Source of the DNA: Litorimonas sp964414555
GTDB lineage: Bacteria; Pseudomonadota; Alphaproteobacteria; Caulobacterales; Maricaulaceae
Reading direction: 5' to 3'
DNA: 21,040 bases
NCBI GenBank assembly: GCA_964414555.1
Contig: CAYPWW010000041.1
Location: 1-21,040 of the forward strand
Shown here in pieces: positions 14,652-21,040 of the stretch; position 1 is the stretch's first letter, and each line of letters opens with the position of its first letter. The translations under genes were made by a program, and so were the position numbers. The notes under the pieces were generated by a model that ran no database searches, was not told where the DNA came from, and saw only the letters and a program-made list of their open reading frames with translations.

Positions 14652-15134
14652 CTAAGACCGCTGGCCTCTGCTGGACATAAAGACACGCACAAGGCCTGCG
14701 AGGCCGATCAAAACACCGGAAACAAATAGGATAAGCTTCACAGGTGTCGCGATCACTTTCACCGCAATCCAATCCTCGTGTCCTGTCAGGATCATGACCT
14801 GACTCAGGCCCTCCAACAAATCTACCGGCACACAAAGGAAGATCGGCAAAAGCAACCAAGCCCGATTTGGAAATCCCGCCCATGTCAGGCCGCCAAAGAA
14901 CGCGGCATAGCTAAGCGGATAGGCGACATCGAGTGTGGCCGTCATGACAGCGTGGACGTGGCGCTGGGTCTGGGACATATCTGCGACATGGGCGCGGATG
15001 GCGTCTGCGCGCCACATTTCGTCAATAATCTGAAATTCCCAGATTGTCATGACGAGGCCAAAGACTGCCGTTAGACATACGAAAATAAAAAAGGCGACCC
15101 AAAGGCCGCCTTTTGTTTTTGGAAGGTAACGCAA
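14652..15134 (-). CDS. Small four-helix inner-membrane protein of unknown function
   Basis: About 160 residues with four predicted membrane helices: about 11-31 (LWVAFFIFVCLTAVFGLVMTI), 65-85, 91-116 (WLLLPIFLCVPVDLLEGLSQ) and 124-151. A short charged loop, EFQIIDEMWRADAIRAHVADM, follows helix 1. No family is recognised. The only canonical start that keeps helix 1 is TTG at 15134, with an AGGG three bases upstream; the next in-frame ATG (15050) would remove helix 1. The first codons overlap a hairpin with T-tracts (15089-15114) that looks like the terminator of the upstream DUF4282 gene, whose stop is only five bases away. The start is therefore uncertain. The gene converges on clpB. Confidence 0.6.
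   Translation of the reverse strand: MRYLPKTKGGLWVAFFIFVCLTAVFGLVMTIWEFQIIDEMWRADAIRAHVADMSQTQRHVHAVMTATLDVAYPLSYAAFFGGLTWAGFPNRAWLLLPIFLCVPVDLLEGLSQVMILTGHEDWIAVKVIATPVKLILFVSGVLIGLAGLVRVFMSSRGQRS
15089..15114. terminator. Bidirectional intrinsic terminator overlapping the next gene's first codons
   Basis: AAAAGGCG pairs with CGCCTTTT over 8 bp around a 10-base loop. On the minus strand the stem runs into TTTTTTATTTTC and on the plus strand into TTTTGTTTTT. It lies 25 bases after the stop of the DUF4282/AT-hook gene and, on the same strand, inside the presumed 5' coding region of the four-helix membrane protein. Confidence 0.7.
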
Positions 15135-15139
15135 AGGCC

Positions 15140-16012
15140 CTAAGACTTTGGCTTACGGCCGGGCTTCGCCCGTGGCGTACCATCTTTTTTCAGCAAATTA
15201 CCGTCCGCATCGCGCGGAATTTTCGCGCCCTTCTTTGGACCGCGCTTTTTCGGGGCCGCCGTCGTCTTTGGCTTGGTGGTTGACGGTTTTTTATTCTTGG
15301 ATCCGGGTGGGCGACCGCGGCGCTTTGGGGTTTCCGTTGTCGTTGCAGGTTTTGCGGCAGCGCTTGATTTTGGTTTATTCTTTGACCCTGCGGGACGGCC
15401 TCGTTTTTTCGGAGCAGCGGATGTTGTCGGTTTGTTTGTCGAGCCCTTTGGGCGACCACGCTTTTTCGGAGCCGCTGCGGGCGCGCTCTTGCCCATGGCT
15501 TTCTCCGCACGCTCTTTCGAGCTTTGTGTGAGAGTCTCTGTTTTTGATTTCACAGATGCCGTTGTCGCTTTCGCTTTTTCTGTGACACTCTCCGTCGCGT
15601 CCTCGACGTTTTCGCGTAGGTTTTTCGTTGCCGAAGACGCGCGGTCACCGACCGATTTCGTCGCTTCACGCGTACGGCTCGCAGCTAGCTCTGCGGCCTT
15701 GCGAGCCTCTGCGACGGGATCGATATCTGCCAGTTCTGATTTACCACCATCTGGCGACAGGTTGTCGTTGATGCGGAAAATCGCGACCATCAATTCTGCC
15801 AAAATTCGGATAATAACCAAGCCCAGCAGACCCGAGACGAAATAATTGAAAAACGTCAAAACTCCTGCCAGTGGGCCGAGCGCAATATTTTCTAAGCCTT
15901 CGGCAAAAAAGGCGAGGCCAAAGGCAATCAGAGACAGCCAGAAAAATGGCACAACGAGTTTTTCTTTGAATAATTTATCAAAGGAAAAAAAGAAGTTCAG
16001 AAGGTTTTTCAT
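15140..16012 (-). CDS. DUF4282-type membrane protein with a basic AT-hook-repeat tail
   Basis: A 290-residue protein in three parts. Residues 1-85 hold two membrane helices (about 21-41 and 49-77) and end in ILAELMVAIFRINDNLS, the signature shape of DUF4282. Residues 98-175 are a charged Ala/Thr/Lys/Glu amphipathic helix resembling phasin or LEA-like sequence. Residues 180-290 are strongly basic with three canonical AT-hook cores, KKRGRP (183-188), KKRGRP (202-207) and KRRGRP (230-235), each followed by a GS(T/K)NK-type spacer. A degenerate KKRGPK (255-260) and a terminal KPGRKPKS follow. AT-hooks bind the minor groove of A/T-rich DNA; an eight-residue linker of Pro/Ser/Thr/Ala type separates the repeats. 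A membrane tether for DNA, or for another polyanion, is inferred. No clear Shine-Dalgarno precedes the ATG at 16012. The terminator at 15089-15114 follows the stop. Confidence 0.8.
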   Translation of the reverse strand: MKNLLNFFFSFDKLFKEKLVVPFFWLSLIAFGLAFFAEGLENIALGPLAGVLTFFNYFVSGLLGLVIIRILAELMVAIFRINDNLSPDGGKSELADIDPVAEARKAAELAASRTREATKSVGDRASSATKNLRENVEDATESVTEKAKATTASVKSKTETLTQSSKERAEKAMGKSAPAAAPKKRGRPKGSTNKPTTSAAPKKRGRPAGSKNKPKSSAAAKPATTTETPKRRGRPPGSKNKKPSTTKPKTTAAPKKRGPKKGAKIPRDADGNLLKKDGTPRAKPGRKPKS

Positions 16013-16144
16013 GAGAGGCGGCCCAATTAAGTCGAATTGATAATAATATTACTACCGCATTTTCTATAGGCGGTTCAAGGGCTGTCCAACAGGCGCTCAG
16101 ATATTGTATTCGTCTAAATTTATTGGCGGTTTATTCAGGCAAAA

Positions 16145-17551
16145 CTATTCAGGCAAGACCTGAACATCGGCAACACTTGTTGCGACAGGCGCAGGCGTAA
16201 TCACCTCTGCCGTTGCGCGCATCGCATCGATCTCTGCCCGTCTCGCTTTAAACGCGCCCATCCGGTCCTTGGACAAAGGTTTACCAGATAGCTGTGACAA
16301 ACGGCGCGGATTAATTTTCTTGCCGTTGAGATGGACTTCATAATGCAGGTGTGGGCCGGTCGATCGACCCGTCGTGCCGACATAACCAATCACTTGGTCC
16401 TGATTTACACGCGCCCCTTTTTTAATGCCGCGCGCGAAACCTTTCAGATGGGCATAGGCTGTTTTATAACCATCCGTGTGGCGGATACGGATATAGTTTC
16501 CGAATGAGCCGTAGCGGTTCGCGCGTTCGACCACGCCTGAACCAGCGGCCAGGATTGGCGTCCCGCTCGGCGCAGCAAAATCTACACCTGCATGCATTTT
16601 TCGATAGCCCAAGATCGGATGTTTCCGACGGCCATAGGACGAGCTGAGCCGCGCGCCATTGATCGGCGTCGCGCGGAGTTTGCGTTTAGCTGTCTTGCCC
16701 GACGCGTCATAGAAGTTTTCAAATCCGCGCGCGTCTTCGAATAAATAATACTCGGACGTTTTCCCACGCGGCGAAAAGGATGTGTAAAGCAGGTCGCCCG
16801 CTTTGACGATCTTACCGCGTTGATCACGTGCGACCTCGAAAAACATTTCAAAAGCATCGCCGGGCTGAATGTCGCGTTGGAAGTCAACGGAGTATTCATA
16901 AATATTCGCAAATTGCACAATCGTCTTATCGGGCGCGCCCAAACGCATGGCATCAACATAAAGCGAGTTTTCAACCGTCGCTTTGACGGAAATTGTTTCG
17001 AACCGGAATTCGGCGTCGACTTTCCGCGCAGTGTAATTATCGCCGTCCTCTGTGACCTGACGATCAATGAACACGGTCGTGTCGACATTGGGCTTGAAGG
17101 TTAGATGCTCCAACGTCTCACCAGAGAAATGTAAGTCAAAGACCTGACCCGCGCGCAGGTTGCGCGGCTTGAAAACATCCCCAAAGGCTTGGGTCACGCG
17201 GTAGGCTTGCTGACCCGTCAGACCATTGCGCTGTAGCAGCGGGCCGAGGTTGTCCCCGGGCTTCAATGTGACAGAGCGCGTTTGAACGGGCGAAGCAAAA
17301 TCAGCCTCTAACCCCATATCGAACCGCGTTAGATCGATCTGCGGAACGGCTACGACAGGCTCTGCAATCGCCACGGATGCTTCGGATTTGCCCTCTGGTA
17401 AAACAAACAGGCCAAGCGCCGTCACCGCAACGCCCAGCGCTAGAAAGCGGTAGCGATTTTCCCGCGGGATCACAGTGTGGCGAAAACGGGCAAAGGCAGA
17501 ACCGCGTTCTGCCAAGCCTTCAGCCAGCCCTTCATAAATATCTTTCGGCAT
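16145..17551 (-). CDS. M23-family (LytM) peptidoglycan endopeptidase
   Basis: A 468-residue envelope protein that should cleave peptidoglycan cross-links in the periplasm. A cytoplasmic tail of about 35 residues is followed by one membrane span (about 36-52, FLALGVAVTALGLFVL). A LysM-like/OapA-type region (about 92-140, VTLKPGDNLGPLLQRNGLTG) and a middle beta domain follow. The C-terminal LytM domain (about 298-415) has all the zinc ligands and catalytic histidines: HAGVD (His320, Asp324), the AHL histidine (368) and HLH (401-403). It is therefore a candidate active enzyme rather than a degenerate EnvC/NlpD-type activator. The overall layout resembles MepM. It is divergent from the YdbH-like gene across a 275-base gap. 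A weak GGGG precedes the ATG. Confidence 0.92.
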   Translation of the reverse strand: MPKDIYEGLAEGLAERGSAFARFRHTVIPRENRYRFLALGVAVTALGLFVLPEGKSEASVAIAEPVVAVPQIDLTRFDMGLEADFASPVQTRSVTLKPGDNLGPLLQRNGLTGQQAYRVTQAFGDVFKPRNLRAGQVFDLHFSGETLEHLTFKPNVDTTVFIDRQVTEDGDNYTARKVDAEFRFETISVKATVENSLYVDAMRLGAPDKTIVQFANIYEYSVDFQRDIQPGDAFEMFFEVARDQRGKIVKAGDLLYTSFSPRGKTSEYYLFEDARGFENFYDASGKTAKRKLRATPINGARLSSSYGRRKHPILGYRKMHAGVDFAAPSGTPILAAGSGVVERANRYGSFGNYIRIRHTDGYKTAYAHLKGFARGIKKGARVNQDQVIGYVGTTGRSTGPHLHYEVHLNGKKINPRRLSQLSGKPLSKDRMGAFKARRAEIDAMRATAEVITPAPVATSVADVQVLPE

Positions 17552-17826
17552 GTATGCCCCGTCTTTACGTCGCGCGCCCTGATCAGACAGCGAGCTTTTT
17601 TACTTTGGGAGATGTCTCACACACAGAGATGTCCTCGATTTTCCCTAAATCGTGGTTAACGTATTCCTACACAGGCGCAAACTTACCGATTATTAGGGTT
17701 CGGTTTTCCGCGTTTTCGTCCATGGATAGACTTTGATCCCGTTTAGGAGACCGCCGCATCCTTGAGCAAGCCGAAATCACAGAGCCGGCATCGCCGCGCC
17801 GCTGGTACTGGCGGTGGTGGGCGTGG

Positions 17827-20800
17827 GTGTTGTGGATCCTGCTCAGCCTCTTACTGATCTTGGCCATGGTGGCCGTCTGGGCGTGGTCCCAGCGCTATGA
17901 GCTGTTAGAGCGCGAGGCGATTGCCGTTCTGGCCGAGGACGGTATCACGGCGGAGTTAGACATCATCTCCATCACGCGCAGCCAGGCGCAGATACGCAAC
18001 ATCCGTCTGTCTTACGAAGACGCGCCCTTTTTGCGCGTTGATGAGGTGCAGGCAGAATTTGACTGGCGCGACGCCATAGAGGGTCGCTTTGAACGCCTCG
18101 ATTTCAAAGGGGTCACGGCCAAGGTTCAAGTCGACGCGACGGGGCAGATCATCGACGGCTGGGTTCCGCCAGGCCTAACCGCGAGCGGGCCTGGAGGTGG
18201 TGACGCCTTTCCCGCGCGTGGCATCGGCATCAAAGATAGCACGCTGAACCTCACCACGCCCTTTGGCGAGGCAACGCTTTACGCAGATGCAGAACTGGCC
18301 AGCGGGACGCGATATGACGCTGCCATAACCCTCGCCCCGTCAGAGCTATCTTGGCGCGCATTTGAAGCGATAGGGGCAGGCGTGGCCGAGATCAGCCGGA
18401 ACGGTGACCAGCTCCGCATAGATGGGCAGGTCCAGACGGAACGCTTGTCATATAAGACGAGATCTTTGCGCGACGCACATCTGCGCGCGACGGGAGCATA
18501 TGATCTCGGCACACAAAGTTGGGACGGCGAAATAGCCGTCGACGGCAAGACATTGGACAGCCAAGCCTTTGCAGCCGATACGGTGGAGCTGATGTGGGAC
18601 GGCGAGATCAACCATAAGGACGAGATCGTGGCCGCTGGTGATTGGGCCATGTCTGCGACGCGCGCTCGGACGCCAGATACGTCCCGCGCGCAAAGCTTGG
18701 CCGAGACACTCTCGCTCGCCTCTGCCTTGAGCGTCGTGCCCATAGCAGAGCATTTTTCACCAGAACTCACACAAACCGTGAAGACCGTTTTATCCGGGGC
18801 CGATGTTTCGGGTGCGGGACGGTTGGCGTGGACGCCGACGGGCTTCACCCTCACGCCCATAACCCCGATCGAGATCGTTGCGCCCAATACGACTGTAACT
18901 CTGCATCCAAGGTCTGAGGCCGCGTTCTATCATTTTGATAACACGAAGGGTGACATTCGGGCCGAATTGGACGCGCGTTTCACGAATCCTGTTGGGCTGG
19001 AATTAAATACGATTGAATTGGAGGCGAAGTCTGAGAACGGATGGCGATTGGACGGCGTTCAGCGCTTTGCAGCGCAGGTGAAAACGTCGGAAAACTGGCG
19101 AGCTGCAGGTGCAGACGCAGAGCCCATTCGCCTGGGACCGTTTCAAAGCCGCGTCATATATGACGGAGAAAATCGCGCGCGCCGGGGCCTGACGGTCAAC
19201 ACGGATTTAGATTATGATGGTCCGTTGCCCGGCGGTGTTGTTGAAGGATTACGCTTGGCGGGTCGGCTGGACGTCCGGCTGAGGGACTGGGGGCAAGCGC
19301 TAGATTTCACTCCGCAGAGGGACACACCGATCACACTGGATCGACTGGAAACATCGACGGATTGGGCGGCAGAGGACATTCGCTTTGGACTGTCCGCGAC
19401 CCCGAATATTTTTGTCCGGCGCGCGGATCGTTCTGAAATTTCGGCCACACCCCTGACGCCCGAATTTATCCTGACCCGCCCCGCAACAGACCTGTCTCCC
19501 ACACAGCGTATTGATATGTCGGCGCAGACATTAGAAATTGCTGGAACACTGCGCCCTGATGCCACGCAGGATTGGCGCGCGGTTTTCACAGAAGCCGAAT
19601 ACGCCAGCGCCACCCTGCCCGGCCCCGAAACGACAGCGCAGGCTAGCACCGCCACTTTGATCGCGAATTTCGCGCCGGGCCAAGCTGTTCAGATCAATTT
19701 GCAAAGCCCCGCGATAAACGCGCAGACACCCTTGGTCGAAATTTCAGATATGCGTATCGCGCTCAACGGAACGCCTGAGTCCTATATTGTTGAACATTCC
19801 GGCGGGCGTGTGCGCCTAATCGGTTCGGCAGCGGCCGAGACCGCGAAAGCGGCCGGCGTGGCAGAACTTCCGCTTGGCGGAACGGTGCGCTTTAACGACG
19901 GCGCTTTCATCGGCGCGGCGCGCACGAATATCGCCAAGGCCAATGGCGCGGAGGTCGAGATCGACTACCGCTATGCCAATGGCGAAGGAACGGCGGAAAT
20001 TGATATTCCACAGATTCAGTTCACGCCCGGCGGCTTGCAACCACAAGCCCTTCTGCCAGCGCTGAAAGGCAAAATCGCGCGCGTAACAGGAACGGCGCGA
20101 GCAGCCCTTCAGATCGCTTTCGCAAATGGCGCACTCACGGATAGTTCGGGTGAGATTGCGTTGATCGACATGGATGTCGGCACGGCGCCCGGTCCGATTG
20201 AAGGACTGGATACCGTTATTCAGTTCAGTTCACTTTTCCCGGTGCAAACGACGGGCGTGCAGCGGATGCGTCTGCGCAGCTTCAACCCGGGACTGCAACT
20301 GGCCGATGGCGAGGTCGCCTATGAGTTGGTCCCGAACGGCGTGCGCGTGACAGAGGCTGCTTGGCCCATTGGAAATGGCCGACTGTCGATGGACCCGTTC
20401 ACCTGGGTCTATGCCGCAGAAGAAAACCGCGTCACCATGCGCGTCGAAGATGTCGCCTTAGGCGATTTTCTGGAAGAAATCGGCAATGAGACCATTCGAG
20501 CTAGCGGAACCGTCATGGGTGTCTTTCCCATTGTCGTGCGCGGTGTGCAAGTCTTGGTCGAGGGTGGGCGCGTCGGCGTACCCAATGGCGGGATCATCAG
20601 CATTGATCCGGGTGAAATTGCGCCGGAATATTCGCCCGAAGAAGCGGTTGATATTATCCGGCAGCAACGCAGCGCCGAATACTCTGCCCTCGCCCGCGAC
20701 GCGCTACGAGAATTTAAATATCGCGAACTAAGCGCAGCGATTGATGGGCCGCTGGACGGCGAAGTCGCTGTGGGGCTGATCTTTGACGGATCGAATGCCA

Positions 20801-20952
20801 AAGTTCTAAACGGCCAGCCGTTTCGATTTGACATTGATCTGCGCGGAGAGCTTTTCAACATCGCGCGGAGCTTTAATTCGAATGAGCAAATAAAGCTCGA
20901 AATTCTACGCGACCGTATGGGCTTATCGCGCGACGTTGAGATCGTCGAATAA
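17827..20952 (+). CDS. YdbH-family AsmA-like envelope (phospholipid transport) protein
   Basis: At 1041 residues this is the largest protein in the window. One N-terminal membrane anchor (about 1-20, VLWILLSLLLILAMVAVWAW) is followed by a long, beta-rich periplasmic domain. The C-terminal part (about 770-1035) has the YdbH/dicarboxylate-transport-type pattern: GPIEGLDTVIQFSSLFPVQT, VPNGGIISIDPGEIAPEY, then YRELSAAIDGPLDGEVAV and LNGQPFRFDIDLRGELFNI. YdbH, TamB and YhdP are AsmA-like bridges that move phospholipids to the outer membrane in E. coli, and the same role is inferred. The GTG at 17827 is the only canonical in-frame start. The frame stays open upstream to 17737 and encodes a basic, Trp-rich juxtamembrane segment (RRWYWRWWAW). 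An ATC at 17758 lies eight bases after AGGAG (17745-17749), so the real start may be earlier. The partners ynbE and ydbL do not follow on this strand. Confidence 0.88.
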   Translation: MLWILLSLLLILAMVAVWAWSQRYELLEREAIAVLAEDGITAELDIISITRSQAQIRNIRLSYEDAPFLRVDEVQAEFDWRDAIEGRFERLDFKGVTAKVQVDATGQIIDGWVPPGLTASGPGGGDAFPARGIGIKDSTLNLTTPFGEATLYADAELASGTRYDAAITLAPSELSWRAFEAIGAGVAEISRNGDQLRIDGQVQTERLSYKTRSLRDAHLRATGAYDLGTQSWDGEIAVDGKTLDSQAFAADTVELMWDGEINHKDEIVAAGDWAMSATRARTPDTSRAQSLAETLSLASALSVVPIAEHFSPELTQTVKTVLSGADVSGAGRLAWTPTGFTLTPITPIEIVAPNTTVTLHPRSEAAFYHFDNTKGDIRAELDARFTNPVGLELNTIELEAKSENGWRLDGVQRFAAQVKTSENWRAAGADAEPIRLGPFQSRVIYDGENRARRGLTVNTDLDYDGPLPGGVVEGLRLAGRLDVRLRDWGQALDFTPQRDTPITLDRLETSTDWAAEDIRFGLSATPNIFVRRADRSEISATPLTPEFILTRPATDLSPTQRIDMSAQTLEIAGTLRPDATQDWRAVFTEAEYASATLPGPETTAQASTATLIANFAPGQAVQINLQSPAINAQTPLVEISDMRIALNGTPESYIVEHSGGRVRLIGSAAAETAKAAGVAELPLGGTVRFNDGAFIGAARTNIAKANGAEVEIDYRYANGEGTAEIDIPQIQFTPGGLQPQALLPALKGKIARVTGTARAALQIAFANGALTDSSGEIALIDMDVGTAPGPIEGLDTVIQFSSLFPVQTTGVQRMRLRSFNPGLQLADGEVAYELVPNGVRVTEAAWPIGNGRLSMDPFTWVYAAEENRVTMRVEDVALGDFLEEIGNETIRASGTVMGVFPIVVRGVQVLVEGGRVGVPNGGIISIDPGEIAPEYSPEEAVDIIRQQRSAEYSALARDALREFKYRELSAAIDGPLDGEVAVGLIFDGSNAKVLNGQPFRFDIDLRGELFNIARSFNSNEQIKLEILRDRMGLSRDVEIVE

Positions 20953-20954
20953 TC

Positions 20955-21040
20955 TTAGCCCGGACCGGCGCTATTGCCGCCCGTTGTGCCGATAATATCA
21001 TCGGCGACGAAGGCATTATCTTTTCGCTCTTGGCCAAAGG
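20955..21040 (-). CDS. C-terminal end of an unidentified convergent gene (partial)
   Basis: Read on the minus strand, an open frame enters from the right edge and ends at a TAA (20957-20955), giving the tail FGQERKDNAFVADDIIGTTG followed by GNSAGPG. It would end two bases from the YdbH-like stop. The residues look like ordinary coding sequence, but 28 codons are too few to identify a family or to be sure the gene is real. Confidence 0.4.
   Translation of the reverse strand, partial: FGQERKDNAFVADDIIGTTGGNSAGPG

Noticed and set aside
15273..15845. A 190-codon plus-strand frame with repeated Phe/Gly/Arg/Pro phrases
   Set aside because: It is the mirror image of the AT-hook repeat region on the minus strand; its repeats are inherited from those codons.
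16132..16156. Direct repeat of TATTCAGGCAA, 14 bases apart, at the end of the M23 gene
   Set aside because: It duplicates only the last codons and stop region, affects no domain, and is most simply a small slippage duplication.
17762..17857. TTG-initiated frame downstream of AGGAG, overlapping the YdbH-like start
   Set aside because: It gives a Gly/Arg/Cys-rich peptide of about 31 residues that stops inside the membrane-helix codons; it is a frame shadow.
1..21040. Mobile elements, CRISPR arrays, tRNA or rRNA genes
   Set aside because: No transposase, integrase, phage gene, regularly spaced repeat or recognisable tRNA/rRNA sequence was seen on either strand; the base and codon use look uniform by eye.

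Overview
The window looks like chromosomal core sequence from an alphaproteobacterium, most likely from the Caulobacterales/Maricaulales (Hyphomonas-like, stalked or budding) side of the class. Four observations point that way: a PodJ-type polarity protein, a perfect CtrA-type box (TTAA-N7-TTAAC) and a GANTC (CcrM-type) site in front of it, the prmC - DUF4167 - clpB gene order familiar from alphaproteobacteria, and an AUC-initiated infC whose N-terminus reads ARRP. No insertion sequence, integrase, tRNA, rRNA or CRISPR array was seen. Gene density is high and no gap exceeds 300 bases.

Layout. (1) 1-2286, minus strand: an acyl-CoA dehydrogenase that runs off the left edge, preceded in the same operon by a cysteine-free MerR-family regulator. 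A perfect 24-bp palindrome overlaps the likely promoter, which appears to give a leaderless mRNA. (2) 2477-6339, plus strand: the PodJ-like protein (coiled coil, Pro/Ala-rich linker, one membrane span, Sel1 repeats, peptidoglycan-binding domain), a GNAT acetyltransferase and a DUF1444-like protein. These end at a bidirectional hairpin. (3) 6399-8870, minus strand: a small outer-membrane beta-barrel protein, translation initiation factor IF-3 with its own terminator, and a GT4 glycosyltransferase. (4) 8900-14633, plus strand: an ABHD10-like hydrolase, a thioredoxin-fold lipoprotein, prmC, a DUF4167 protein and clpB. clpB has a good sigma-32-type promoter and a structured leader. (5) 14652-17551, minus strand: a small four-helix membrane protein, a DUF4282 membrane protein with a long basic tail carrying AT-hook repeats, and an M23 (LytM) peptidase. 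(6) 17827-20952, plus strand: a very large YdbH-family AsmA-like envelope protein, followed by the last codons of a convergent gene at the right edge.

Two themes recur. Many products act at the envelope or cell pole (PodJ-like, M23 peptidase, beta-barrel, lipoprotein, YdbH-like, glycosyltransferase). Several belong to translation and protein quality control (IF-3, PrmC, ClpB, DUF4167). The observations most worth following are the membrane-anchored AT-hook protein, the CtrA/GANTC-marked podJ-like promoter, the AUC start of infC, the hairpin directly abutting the prmC start codon, and the terminator that appears to double as the first codons of the next gene.
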